64,000 nucleotides of DNA, taken from the NCBI GenBank assembly GCA_963691705.1, contig OY829539.1, positions 18,832,407 through 18,896,406 on the forward strand, written 5' to 3'. The DNA comes from Viola odorata (lineage: Eukaryota; Streptophyta; Magnoliopsida; Malpighiales; Violaceae). Under the pieces are notes generated by a model that had not been told where the DNA came from, did no database searches, and saw nothing but the letters and a program-made list of their open reading frames with translations. Each line of letters starts with the position of its first letter. Within the stretch, counting starts at the first letter, position 1. Below are positions 47,489 through 59,692 of the stretch, piece after piece. The translations under genes were made by a program, and so were the position numbers.

Positions 47489-49955
47489 TGTTGCTATCCA
47501 AATTCTGACACGAGTAATTCAAATCATCATTATTATATTTATCATAGCATGCCCATATTTTTATTTACTTCCATCATTCGTTCTATCATGTACTTTCTAA
47601 TTTTACATAATTATTTGTTTATTATTATTATTATTTTATTATTGTCTCATGTCATCTCGAGTTTCTATCAGTTTCAAACGAGATTTCTCGTACCGTTGGC
47701 TCTAACCAAAAAATATAAATGTTGTCCCTCATACCCACATTTTTATTTTTATTCGTTCTATTATTGACCTGGTAGTATTTATTTAATACACATCATATTT
47801 TTACTATTATTTTCGTTTCGTATCATCTTATTTTATTTATTTCTATTTTTTTTCATTTGAGTTTCTATTGGTTTCAAACGAGATTTCGCGTACCGTTGGC
47901 TCGAACCGAAAGCATAAAAACAACCCTCATCAACCCTTATCATCAGTAATTAATACACCCTCATCATCATCACCTCTCTGACTAACCTGACCACATTTCT
48001 ACCACTGCCTCACCTGACCATATCGTCGCTGCCATCGCCGAACTGTTGCCGACCACTCTCTCTGCCAGCCGCTCATCATCATCACATCTCTGCCTTACTC
48101 CCTCACACTCCCTATAAATACCCTTTTCCATTCCTTTCAGGAAAAGAAAACTCAGAGCTATCACTCTCAATCACCACTGCCGAACACACCCTCATTTTCT
48201 CAAGCAACAAAGATCATCAACAAAGTAATTTTTTTTCATCCTTCTTTCACAGCTTCTTTTCTAATATTTTTTTTTGGCTTTCTTGTCCTTCTCTTTGTTC
48301 TCTCCCGGTCTTATTCCCCTCTTCGAGTCGCGCATCGGTCCCATACCGACGACATAGAGAGGGGAAGCTCCTTCTTTCCTTTTCCTTTCTTTTCTACTTG
48401 CTTTTATGGATTTAGTTTAATTTTTGTGGCTGTTTTGGTTTGATTTTGTGGCTGGTTTTAGTTTAATTTTGTGGCTGTTTTGGTTTGATTTTTGTGGCTA
48501 TTTTGGTTTGATTTTGTGGCTAGTTTTAGTTTAATTTTGTGGCTGTTTTGGTTTGATTTTGTGGCTAGGTTTGGTTTAATTTTGTAGCTGGTTTGGGTTG
48601 ATGGTTGTGGCTGGAGTTGCCGGCGGTGGCCGGACGGGTTGAGTTGGGAGGAAGAAGATGATAGATGAGGTTTGGGTTGGCCAGTTGGGTCGGCCCATCA
48701 GGAAAAGGAAGTTGGTCTGCTTCTGGGGTTTGGGCCGGCTGGTTGGGCCGACCCATCAGAGAAGAAAAGGGTTTGCTAAAGGGGTTTGTTTGGTTGGTTT
48801 GGGCCGGCCAATCAGAGAAGAAAAGGGTTTGCTGAAGGGTTTGGTTTGGTTAGTTTGGGCCGGTTGGTTCGGTTGGCCCATCAGAGAAGAAAAGGGGCTT
48901 GTTGGTGTCAACCCATCAACGGTTGGTAGAACGTTGCGTTCATTGGAATGAGTCGTTTCAACTTTTATTTAATTATATTTATATTTTTAATTAGTTCATT
49001 TGTACTAATTATTTATTTAATTGTTTGTAATATTTATTTATTTGTTTATTATTTTTATTATTATTTATTACTTGTGCTACTAATTCATCGGTGACGTAGG
49101 TTAGAATTAATTGGTACCCGCTTTCAAGTACACCTTCCTTACCCTTTTATTTATTCGGAACTTTACGTATATATTCTATATGCATGACTATTTAGAATTG
49201 TTAGAATTTAAATTAATTTGTTTGCATGAGAAGTAACTTGGTTTAATTACTAACTTTAATTAACTGTCCTAGTAACTTGTTTCGTACTTGGCTTGGACCC
49301 CACTCCATATTTTTTTTCCTTTTCAACGTATTTTCCCGCATTCATTTAAAACAGTACTTTGTTAGTTTATGCATGATTAAGTTCACCTGGTTAATAGGAT
49401 TAATCATGCATGGCCCGATGATGATAACGGGTCGTCGCTTTGGTGAAGATTAATAAAACGGTAGTAATTCCACCTAATTAATTTTGCATGAAATCAGACT
49501 AATTTTAAACTCGATGAAATCTAATTGGAATAGGTATACAACCGACCCTTTTATTTTCTTGGAGGATTAAATTGTTTATTCTCGTTTAAAAACACGGTAA
49601 ATAATTAGGACTAAATCAATCCTACCAACGTAAGAACTAAAGCGGCGATTCCCCCTAAGGGCCCAATTATTTGTTTTTTAACGTGATTTTCAAAACACCT
49701 CTTTTTAGAGCTGGTAACCTTTTTAGGATGAGACTCGGGTGCCTAACACCTTCCCAAGTTCATAAATCGACCCCACATCGTAGTTCTCAGGTTTAGACCC
49801 TTTCTTTTGTGCCTTAGTTTTTTTTTTTTTTTTTTTTTTTTACTTTCTTCGTTTTTTTTCAGACTTTAGGTTTCCCTAAACCTTAGAAATAATAGGGAGG
49901 CGACTTCATTGTATGTGTTATTTTCTTCTTCCAAATCGCTCACAAGGGTGCGACA
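47489..49955 (+). mobile_element. Tat/Ogre-type LTR, about 2.47 kb
   Basis: It starts TGTTGCTATCC and ends GGGTGCGACA. The start resembles TGTTGACACCCG at 62307, and the 3' part has the block GATGAGACTCGGGTGCCTAACACCTTCCC seen in this lineage. A TATA box, TATAAAT, lies at 48113-48119. Internal repeats: a 60-bp unit at 47659 and 47859, a GTGGCTGTTTTGGTTTGATT array (48415-48600), and a CGGCCCATCAGAGAAGAAAA array (48670-48900). A degenerate primer site (TTGACGAGTTCACTAGGGAC) follows at about 49957. The second LTR of this element is not in the window. Confidence 0.75.
48415..48905 (+). repeat. Two tandem arrays inside the Tat-type LTR
   Basis: The first array is 7-8 units of about 23 bp built on TTGTGGCTGTTTTGGTTTGA. 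The second is about four units of 65-70 bp, each with GGGCCGG, CCCATCAGAGAAGAAAAGGG and a T/G-rich spacer. Confidence 0.85.
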
Positions 49956-50328
49956 GTTTGACGAGTTCACTAGGGACTTAGGGTCGAAGCCAGAGTTATT
50001 TTTTGGAGGTGTTTTTTTTCTTATTATTTATTCATTTACTCGCTTTGATATAAATTGTTGTCTTCTCATACGCATCTCATGCATAAATGCCCTGCAGTCG
50101 GGCCCTTCCCAAATAAGATTAGGTTGGTAGTAGTGAAGTCTTGGGGCTAACGTCCCAGTAAGCTTTCACAAACCACAAACTCGGACTTGAACCCCTAAAT
50201 GGTTGAGCGCCCTGATTCCTTTTATGCTTCGGTAAGCAATCACATATCCATTTACTAAGGGACCATTTCTTGGTATCGTTCGGGAACCTTTCAGCCAGTT
50301 AGAAGTAGTCAAAGTTACCCTATTAGCG
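49956..50328 (+). other. Leader of the Tat-type element
   Basis: Non-coding sequence following the LTR (GGGTCGAAGCCAGAGTTATT, ATGCATAAATGCCCTGCAGT). It is cut at 50329 by the start of an Athila-like LTR. Confidence 0.5.
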
Positions 50329-51600
50329 TGTGTTTTTTGCTTGTTTTTCCCTTAATTATCACCTTAATTTATGGCATGATACTGCTAATTTTCTCTCATT
50401 CTCATCTTTATTGCAGATCTAGGCCAAAAGGGAGGAATATGCAAAAACACATGCTTTCTAGGCGATTTCTGCAGTTCTCGAGCTTCAAGACTAACATCGA
50501 GGCCAAGACACCAAGTTTCCATCGAGGCCTTCTCGTGGTTTCCATCATCGAGCCCTGGATGTGCCAAAAGTGTTATTTCCACGTGTCCTTGCTGGCAGGC
50601 TCCCACGTGTCCCCTTTGATGTCTTTCAGAAAGTTCCGCGCAGATCCCCAAGAATATTCTCTTTAGTCGTCGTGCCCTAGAGGCTAGTCTATCGTCTTGC
50701 CCTCGATGACGCGCGCTTTCAGAATATTCCTAAAATATCCCTTTTCGGGCCAAAGAGATTTATTCCGTGTTTTTGAACTCCTTAGCTGGATTTTGTCTTT
50801 TTGTAATCCCCTAGCTCGCTTTTGTCTTCTTGTGGGTAAGAGGGCCTATATAAGATTTTAGTTTTTAGGGTTTAGAGAGGAACCTACCACCCATTCATAG
50901 TAGATCTTTTTGTGTGCTTCTCTTTCTCCTCTCCTCCTTTTGGGGGAGGTGGATCAAACCATTTTCCAGCAGCCATGTACATAAACCGGAACTTTACACC
51001 GGTCGGTAAGATTTAATAGTTTTTCTTCTTCTTGTTCTTCTTCTTTTATGCAATCTATCTTTTGTTTTTTTATTTATTTATTTTATGGCATGAGTAGTTG
51101 ATTTCTCCATTTTTGGCAAAGGTTATTTGAAGGTTGCAATGGGTAGTTAAGAGGCCTAAATGTGTTTAATATATTCTTAATGTTGTATTTGGTTACCGCC
51201 AGAGTGAGGGAGTGTGGGACGGTATACCGCCAGAGGGCCATAACCTAAGCATTTAAAGGCCTTTTTAGCACTTAGTATAAATAGATAGAGATGTTTTTCC
51301 TTTCTCTTTAGTTTTTAGATTAAGTGAATCTGTTAAGTGAGTTTACTCCTTCCTTTTCACTCTAAAAACTCAAATCAATTCCTAAGAAAGATAGCTTGAG
51401 TGAGTTCTCTCCTCCCTATCTTTCTTTAGGAAATCAAAGCTTGTAATCGAATATTGCTATTATTGATTATCAAATGTTCTTCATTGTTCTTCAAGTATTC
51501 TTCGTGTTCTTCATCAAATCCGCTGCATCTACTCTAATCGACATCCATCCATCATATTCTTATTGAATCCGTGTTTATCAAGACTCCCTCCGAGCTAGAT
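50329..51600 (+). mobile_element. Athila-like LTR, right end unresolved
   Basis: It starts TGTGTTTTTTGC and has TTGCAGATCTAGGCCAAAAG, related to TTTACATATCTAGGCAAATA in the LTR of element A, and a promoter-like CCTATATAAGATTTTAG at about 50847. Two ACCGCCAGAG repeats lie near 51195 and 51222. It joins the broken end of element C somewhere between 51580 and 51660. No internal region of its own is visible. Confidence 0.6.
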
Positions 51601-51654
51601 CCATCCAAACTCCGAAATACAATCAAGCTTCTACAAATCGAGGCTTGGATCGTA

Positions 51655-53397
51655 TCAAGGCTCGTGAACGCTTCCTCGCATTCCGCCGTCCACCCAAAAG
51701 GGGCTTTCTTACGTATGACCTTAAAAAAGGGGAGGCATCTCTCACCCTGTTTGGAGATAAACCGTCCTAGGGCGATAACACGCCCTGTTAGCCTTTGCAC
51801 CTCTCTTACGGTTCGAGGAGATATCATATCCTGGATAGCTTTGACCTTCGAAGGGTTCGGCTGGATGCCTTTTCGGCTGACCACATAACCCAAGAATTTT
51901 CCCGTCTGAAACGCAAACATGCATTTACGAGGATTCAATTTCATTCTATACTTTCTCATCATGCTGAAGACTTCTTCCAAGTCATTCAAGTGGCCCTGGA
52001 AGCTTCAACTTTTGATCAGTATGTCATCAACGTAGGCCTCCATATTCTTTCCAATCTATTTTTCGAAGAATTTATTTGCCATTCGTTGAAAGGTTGCCCC
52101 CGCGTTCTTTAGCCCAAACGGCATTGCTGTGTAGCAGTAAGTAGCTTTTGGCGTGATAAAAGCGGTCTTTTCCTCATCCTCAACGGCCATGGGGATTTGA
52201 TGATATCCCGAATTGGCGTCTAACTAGCTTAGATAGGCGTACCCGGCAGTCTGATCGACCAACTGATCAATTCGAGGAAGCGGGTAGCAATCTTTGGGAC
52301 AAGCATCGTTCAGATCAGTAAAGTCGATGCACATACGCCAATCCTTGTTGGGCTTTGGAACAAGAAATGGGTTAGCTAGCCAGGTTGGGTATTGAACTTC
52401 TCGGATGAATCCTGCGCCCAGGAGCTTTGTCACTTCCTTATCGACGGTCAACGCTTTCTCCGGGGAAAATGCTCGCCGTTTCTGTTGAATCGGCTTGACA
52501 CTGGGGTCAACATTGAGTCGATGTTCTGCTACCTCTCGCGAGATACCGGGCATGTCCGCGGGATTCCATGCGAATTCTCCTTTGTATTTGTTCAACAGTC
52601 GAGCCAATTGGAGGTTTTCTACTGGGCTAAGCTTTTCGCTAACCAGGAAGTTCACTTCATCTATCCCGTTAACTGGCACAGTTATCATTTTATCCACGGG
52701 TTGAGTGCGTTTCTCATCGTTCTGTTCGTACGGATCTACCATCACACACACGTACCTATCAATACTCTTCCGAGTCATGAGGAGGTAACACTCGGCCGCC
52801 AATTTCTGATTGCCTTTTATTAAGACTACTCCATCCCAGGAGGGATATTTCATCCTCAAATATTTTTGCGATATCGCCGCTCCAAAGTGATTGAGGAAAG
52901 GTCTCCCAAGAATAGCATTATAGGGCAGATTTAGGTCCACGACCAGGAATAGCAGCTCCTCCGATCGCTTGGAGGTATCCTCTCTAAAGTACACGGGCAA
53001 GGTGGTTACCCCGGTCACTGGGATTAGGACCCCGTCCACCCCAATTATTGGCTTCTTGCAGGGCGTCAACTCGCTATCGGGGCGCTTCATAAGATTATAA
53101 GCTTCCAATGAAAATAAGTTCACGACGCTTCCGTTGTCCACGAGGGTTCTTCTAACCCCGTGATTAACGATAACAGGTGTGACTGCGATCGTTATGTGGA
53201 TAAATGACGCCTTTCTCATCCTCTTTGGAAAAAGACAACACCATCCTATCCAAAGCGCTTATCGCTTCGCTTTTCATTATCGCGCCCTCCCGCTTCCGCT
53301 TGTATCCCATCGCGGGTGTTAATTGTGCTGGTTCATCTAGGTAGGGGGCGCCTCCGACTATGATGTTGATGATAGGGACCTCGTCATCATCCACCAT
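51655..53397 (-). pseudogene. Element C protease and reverse transcriptase (Tat lineage)
   Basis: Read on the minus strand: protease with VDNGSVVNLFSLEAYNLM and NAILGRPFLNHFGAAIS, then reverse transcriptase with FLVPKPNKDWRMCIDFTDLN followed by ACPKDCYPLPRIDQLVD, the block typical of Tat elements, MPFGLKNAGATFQRM, and the catalytic YVDD (AYVDDILIKS) at about 52010-52040. It continues to the thumb region (LNPRKCMFAFQTGKFLGYVV) and is cut off after AECEEAF near 51655. RNase H and integrase are missing. Stops occur at 52221, near 52060 and near 51990. Inactive. Confidence 0.92.
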
Positions 53398-55275
53398 GAG
53401 TGCCTCTCTACCTCTTCCGGCGGGGGCGCTGGTCTGTTATCAGCAGCTCTGTCCGTGGGATTGTTCCTAGCTTCCTCTCTGGTCTTAGTGGTGAATTCTC
53501 TGAGATAACCTTCCTCTACCAGGCATTCTATCACCAGCTTCAATTCTCTGCACACTTCTGTAGAGTGTTCCTTAGCTTTGTGAAACTTGCAAAAAGCATT
53601 TTCTCTTCCTCCCATGATTACCCCAAGCTTAACGGGGGCTGGGTAACGAATGGGTAGATTCCGCTGTTCCACAATCGCTAATATTTCCGCTCTTGGTAAA
53701 ATGAGGGAAGGGAGGTCCGGGTCGTAAATTCGGCCCTTGGGAGGATCTCCCTGCCGTCGAGTAGGGGAGTTGCCAGACTTTCCTTTTGAGGAGTTGCCTC
53801 TTCGCCGATTGGAGGCCTTAGGAATGTGATCTTTTTGCTGCGCGTATTCATCAATAAAGCGATCCTCCGAAGTGGTGGTGGTAGGAGCGTTAGGGACTTC
53901 GGGTGCGTCTTGTAACGCCTTCGGGGCTCTGTCCCTATTTTCTTCTTCTTCCATTCTTGCGTAATTATGGGCTTTCAACCTTAACGCATCCAAAGTCACC
54001 GGGGGGTCCACCATCAACGTGTCTCTTAGTTTCCCATAACGACAGTTCTGCTTCAAGGCTTCTATGGCGAAGTTGACGGTAATGCTAGGCGTTAACGACA
54101 TTTCCAAGTCGAAACGACTAAGGAAATCCCTCAAAGATTCTTGAGGTTTTCGGTGTATATCGAATAAGGCCGCGGCAGATTTCTTGATGGGGACCGCAGT
54201 GCTGAATCGACTTCGAAACTTCGATTCCAACTGTGGGAAGCTGTCAATAGATCCACCTGGAAGACCTTCAAACCAGAGGCGGGCTACTCCTGACAACGTC
54301 ATGACAAATATTTGGCACAAGGCAGCATCGCTATGGGTCTGAAATTGCACAAAGTCCTTCACCTTGTTGAGGTGAGAAATGGGATATTTGGTACCGTCGT
54401 AGGATTCTGTAGGAAGTTTCACATGTTGGCTGACCCTATGACGCCTCACACGATGGCTAAACGGGTGACTTGAAGTGTCGTCAAGGATTTCACGCGTATG
54501 GCGAGGGGTGACACTTCCAAATGACGCCTCCGATTACGCGGATCTGGAGTGTGATGTCTCTGTGGGGACTGGCTGCGACTCCTAGGTGAGTGGGTTTGAT
54601 GTCTTCTACTGCTGGATCTCTCAATACGTTCGAGGGATACATTCCTATTCGCTTCTTCTCGTCGACCATCCCAATGATCTCTGTATTCGTCTAGCCGCCT
54701 TTCTTCTTGGGGAATGGGAAATTGTTGCACTTGCGGCACGTAAGACTCTATTTGTCCCTGATCAAGTCGCACGAGGCTAATTGGGGTATCCGCCGCGGAC
54801 ATAGTCAACGGAATACTTCTATGTTGTAAGGGTGATAAGGGTCGTTCGACGACAATAGATGGTGTAAAAATAACCTGGGAGGAATACTCGACCCAGAAGC
54901 ATCTGACGTGATCCTCGCAGCCAGCTCAGTCAAGTAATCCAGCCGAGCACGAAGGGCGGATATTTCGCTCGCGAGGGGGTTGCTTACACCGTCAAGCGTG
55001 ATTCCCCTAGAAGGAGGAGTATAAGAACTGGATCCCCCCATTTGAGACAAGGGAATGTTTATCTGGGAGGAAGGCGTTCCTCCTACTGACCTAAAGGAGA
55101 GATCTGAAGACTCCCGAATGATTTCCTGCATTATAGTAGAATCATCAGCAGTGGCGAAAGGAAAAAGTCGCCTACGGATCGCAAAAGGAATGCTAGAAGA
55201 TGGAGGTGGAGTGGACTCCAAGTCAGAAGCCATGGTCGGTCCGATCTTCCAAGAAAAATGGAGCTTGGCTGTCAA
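53358..55275 (-). pseudogene. Element C gag (Tat lineage)
   Basis: The N-terminal part starts at 55275 or at MASDLES near 55233. The capsid core in the 54449-53358 frame reads VKDFVQFQTHSDAALCQIFV, SGVARLWFEGLPGGSIDSFP, and PQESLRDFLSRFDLEMS, a Retrotrans_gag domain, followed by a basic Ser/Arg-rich linker and a zinc-knuckle-like CKFHKAKEHSTEVCRELK. The frame changes between 55275-54805, 54808-54446 and 54449-53358 show frameshifts. Non-functional as it stands. Confidence 0.88.
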
Positions 55276-55279
55276 GGAT

Positions 55280-55834
55280 GCTCACTTAACCAACCAAAGC
55301 TCTCAATGTAAGCACCACTTTGATAAGATTTGGAGTTCTGGAGGATCGGGGGTAGGGGTATGGCCGTTCAGAGTCACTGTAGTTGCCGTCAAATGTACCT
55401 GCAAAGTGCTAGAGGGGGGGCTTCGGTGTAAACACTCCGATGCTTAAGTTAGTATGGCTGTTCAAAATAGCAGAGGTTCTAGTAGCAATCTTAGGCTTAC
55501 TTTGCGTTTCAAATGGTGGGGTATTTATAGGCCACGGGAGGGCGTTACCTCTAGGGGGAGGCGTTATCGGGGGAGATAATGCCTCAAGTGACGTCATGGG
55601 CGGTAGCTTCAAGTGACGTCATGGGCGGTAGCCTTGAGTGACGTCATGGTTGTCCTGGGATGGGATAACGCCGTGCGTGCGGATAGATGATGCGTGAGAC
55701 CCCCCCCCGCCCCGCCCCTCGCCGCCGCTGATGGCGACCATCCCAGGCTAAGAGGCGTCAACCTACCGTAGTTGACCCCTGGCAGGCGCGGTAGGGTTCC
55801 GGCCTTTACACTGGTACAAGGACGATAATACCCT
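55280..55834 (-). promoter_or_regulatory. Upstream/LTR region of element C with triple TGACGTCA
   Basis: On the minus strand a TATA box CTATAAATA (55522-55530) is preceded by three perfect TGACGTCA palindromes at 55589-55596, 55614-55621 and 55639-55646, spaced exactly 25 bp apart within a tandem repeat. This is the core target of plant TGA/bZIP factors. The gag start lies about 280 bases downstream. The LTR limits could not be fixed. Confidence 0.7.
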
Positions 55835-56423
55835 TAGGGTTGCCTTAATTGTTATCAGACGCATTGAGGCTGAAAGACCATAATTACGCAAGGATGGAAG
55901 AGGAAGAAAATAGGGACAAAACCCGAAACATGCCACAAGACGCGCCCCGTGCCCCCAACGCACCTACCGGCGCCGACTCTGGTGCTCGCTCGATTGATAT
56001 TACGCTTAGCTGAAAGATCACATCCTATAGTCTCGAACCGACAAAGGGGTAACGTTCAAAGGGGAAGATCTGATAACTTCCCCACTTAGCAGTAGGTAGA
56101 CCCACCCAAAGGTTGAGTATACGACCCTGATCTCCCTTCCCTTATACTTTCGAGAGAGAAAATTTTAGCGATTATTCAACAGCGGAATTTTCCCATCCGC
56201 TACCCAGCCCCTGTGAAACCGGGGGTAATTATGAGAGGAAGAGAAAATGCCTTTTGCAAGTTCCATAAAGTCAAGGGGCACTCCACCAATGTGTGCAGAG
56301 AATTGAAATGCGCGATAGAACGTTTATTAGAAGAGGGCTACCTGGGAGAATTCACCACTAAGGCAAGAGAAGAAGCCAGGAATAACCCAATAAATAGGGC
56401 ATCAGATAACAAGCCAGTGCCTC
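55835..56423 (+). pseudogene. Second Tat gag fragment, opposite orientation
   Basis: Frame-broken + strand sequence matching the C-terminal half of the element C gag, from DALRLKAHNYARMEEEENRD to the zinc-knuckle-like VIMRGRENAFCKFHKVKGHS and YLGEFTTKAREEARNNPINR. It ends exactly at the left LTR of element B. Confidence 0.85.
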
Positions 56424-56628
56424 TGATTGGTTGCTTTTATTTGATGTTTTATACTCTCTTTCCCTTATGAATTGAGAGTATTTATCTGCTTCTTTTGGCC
56501 ATTTACTTCCCTTTTCCTTTGTTCAGGCTTGAAATATCATTAGAGAGGAAAATGAGTAGAATCGGTGAAAGATAGAGCATTTCCAATCAAGGCTGATTTT
56601 GAAGGTTGTTTGCGGAAGTTATCCCGTC

Positions 56629-56652
56629 TCCATCCCTAGGCCTAGGGATGGA
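56629..56652. repeat. Palindrome 1 of element B (in the LTR)
   Basis: A perfect 24-bp palindrome centred on CCCTAGGCCTAGGG, with outer arms TCCAT/ATGGA. Confidence 0.95.
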
Positions 56653-58109
56653 TCGTCTGCGCTGGTGAAATTCTGGGCAGTCCGGCCATGTTTATACGCG
56701 CCAAGGTTTATTTTATTTCTTAGTGCTATTCTTGTCTCCTGGGCATGCTAGACAGCTTTTAAGCTCCACTATCTCGTGCTCCCTTATTCCTTTGACTCAA
56801 GAATTTCTTGGAGACTCCATGAGAATATATTCCTTCTCTTCTTAGTGCTAGACAAGAATATATTCTTGTCTCTTCCTTGTTTTTGGAGCTGCATGCTTGC
56901 AATTAATTTATCTTTGAGTGCTTGCTCCTTGGAGGGAGAACGGACACAAAGAGGGAGGAGAATGTTTAGCATGCTTGCAAGTGACAGAACATTTTCACAA
57001 GGCTCCATGACTTGAAGACTATGCATTTTGATCTTTGAGCGCTTGTTCCTTGGGGAAGTGGGAAGAGAGAATGGTTGTGCTTTAGATAGAGTGGATTTTC
57101 GTCCAAGATGAAGGAGAAGACACACACACACGGAGAGAAACAGAGGGAGGAACGAACAGAAGCAGAGAAGGGCAGCTAGGAGCAGCGGGCTGCACTTCAT
57201 CTTCACCATCATTTTCTAGATTTTCCTATCTTTGAACAATAAGTTTAATTTGTAATTTTAATTATGTATTGTAGCTAATCTCCTCTGATTCTTGGTAGAG
57301 ATTAGAGGTTGACTATCCATGTTATTGTGAGACTTTGTTGAACTTAATATGAATGCTTTTGTATTTCTTTCTTTCTCATTTAAATGTCAAACTTGTTCTT
57401 GTTGAATTTAAAGATTGGCCAACTGGTGATTTGATTTGAATGAGTAATGTCAGTTTCATTTATGTCAGAGTTATCCTGCATTAAGTGAAGATTAAGTAGA
57501 CAACTAGTGAATAATTGGCATAAGACTTGTCATTAGAAACTAGGAAGAAAAGAAAGAACAGGTTCTGGGCTGAGTAAGTTCGTCTCAAAACCTTGAGATG
57601 GGTTTCCCGTGTGTTTACAATTTTCCAGCAACTCTTAGGAATTCCTTGAGAATTTGTTAGGAAAGTTTGGGTAATTATTAGAGTCTCTTTTAATTGGCTT
57701 GTATAGGGGGAAACCTGGGAATTTAGAGTGTCTCTTGTTCCTTTAACATCTTTATAAATCCATTTTAGAAAATGTTTTGTCAATGATCAATTGCAAAGGA
57801 TAGTCACCTTGTAAAAATCTCTACCAAGGATTATTTCTCTACCTCTGATTTCACTTATATTTCCAGTTGTATTTTGTGCATGCTACTTTCACTCACTGAT
57901 TTACATTCAAGTATTGTTTTTAATTTGGTAACAATCACAAAACTCCCCCCAACTTTGTTCCGATTTGGTTTTTACAAGAAAAATAAGAATTATTCAAGAT
58001 TTCCTCCCTGTGGATTCGATCCTCTCATCACTATCTACATTATATTTTGTGGTTTAGCACTGAGTTGAACTTACATTTATGCAGTGGTTGCGACGCCTCT
58101 GTCATAAAT

Positions 58110-58127
58110 TGGCGCCGTTGCCGGGGA
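58110..58127 (+). promoter_or_regulatory. Primer-binding site of element B
   Basis: TGGCGCCGTTGCCGGGGA lies five bases after the LTR end, complementary to the tRNA-Asp 3' end as used by Athila elements. Confidence 0.92.
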
Positions 58128-58292
58128 GGTAACGAGTTCTAATTTTTGTTTTTCTTGTTCATGACCAGGTCCAGTAATTCACAACCACTACCCTACGTTC
58201 CTGAGATTACAAGAGTTGAAACAGCAATCAAATTATCAAAGAGGAAGTTTGGCGAATATTCATCTTCTGGGTCAAATTCAGAAGCTGAGGGG

Positions 58293-58320
58293 AGTCCATC
58301 CCAAGGCCTTGGGATAGACT
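58293..58320. repeat. Palindrome 2 of element B (in gag)
   Basis: A 28-bp near-palindrome centred on CCCAAGGCCTTGGG, with outer arms AGTC/GACT and one mismatch. Compared with palindrome 1, the T/A pair is swapped to A/T on both arms. It encodes SPSQGLGID. Confidence 0.9.
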
Positions 58321-59668
58321 CAGGATCAGAACCTGAAGCAGAACCTGGACAACCAGAAATGGCTAATCCACCTGAACCAGCCCTTCGGGAGCTCAATCAA
58401 GGAGCTGAACAGGAGACTTTCCTGTGTATCAACTACCGCCCAGTACCAAATGACTGGGCCGTGAAGTCAAATGTCATGCATAACCTCAGCAAATTCAGAG
58501 GACATGCATCCAAAAACCCTTACAAACACCTCCAGAAATTTCAGTTTGAGTGTGATGCTCTAAAACCAGCTGGAGTGAGTCTTGAACGAGCTAAGTTGAG
58601 AGCTTTTCCATGGTCTCTGGAGGACTCAGCCAAGAATTGGTTTTTCAGTCTTCCACACAACTCCATTAACACTTGGGCTGACATGGCTGCTACCTTTCTA
58701 AAGAAATATTGGTCAGCTACCAAGGCTGGAGCAGCTAGGAAAAGTCTTGTTTCCATTCAGCAACATGGTAATGAGTCCTTTGGGGAATATCATCAAAGAT
58801 TTAAAGACCTTTAAGAGGTCTGTCCAACCCATGGAGTGCCTGAACAATCACTCATTCAATACTTTTATGATGGCATGAGCATTAAGGATAAAGAAAAGCT
58901 TGATTCAGGTGCTGGAGGAGCCTTGTTAGACTTGACACCAAGTCGAGCAAGAGCTCTCATTCAAACCTTGGCGGATAATTGTCAACAAAATGGGATTTGT
59001 GACCGTTCAACCTCAACAAATGGGATGAACGTGGCTGCCATAGAGAGCCACATGGAAGAAGTCTCTGCATTTATGAAGAATTTTCCAGCTACCATTGCTC
59101 AAATTCAGCAAATTCCACCACAGCAAGTTGTACCTTGTGGAGTTTGCTGCCAAATTGGACATGTGACTCATGAGTGCCCTCTCATTGCAGACCCTCTAGA
59201 GCAAGTCAATGCTGCCATGCCACAGCAAGGAAATGTGCACCCCAATACCAGTAATCCAGGCTGGAAGAACTACCCTCACTATGGGTGGGGACCAAATCAG
59301 CAACAACCTCCGTTTGAGTGGAGGAATTTCCAGTCTAGATCCCAGCAAAATTATCAAAATAACCAACCAAACCAGCAGCCTACTCAACCACAAGTACCTC
59401 AGTTACCACCACCTCAACAACCTCTGCAATTACCAGCACCACCACAGATACCCATTGAAGAAACACTTAAGCAAATCCTACAACCATTACATGCCACTTT
59501 ACAAGCAAACCAAGCCACCATTGCAGACCTTCAGAAGCAAGTGTCGCAGCTTGCTATGAACCAGCAAAATGCCTCAGGACAGCTGCCATCAAACACTGTT
59601 GATAACCCAAGGCACGGACTGAATGCGATCACTTTGAGAAGTGGGAGAGATTTACCTCCCAGGGAACA

Positions 59669-59692
59669 TCCATCCCTAGGCCTAGGGATGGA
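59669..59692. repeat. Palindrome 3 of element B (in gag C-terminus)
   Basis: The same perfect 24-bp palindrome as number 1, encoding HPSLGLGMD. Confidence 0.95.

Noticed and set aside
48658..48951. 97-codon frame with repeated PIREEKGL-like units
   Set aside because: Translation of a tandem DNA repeat inside an LTR; not conserved as protein.
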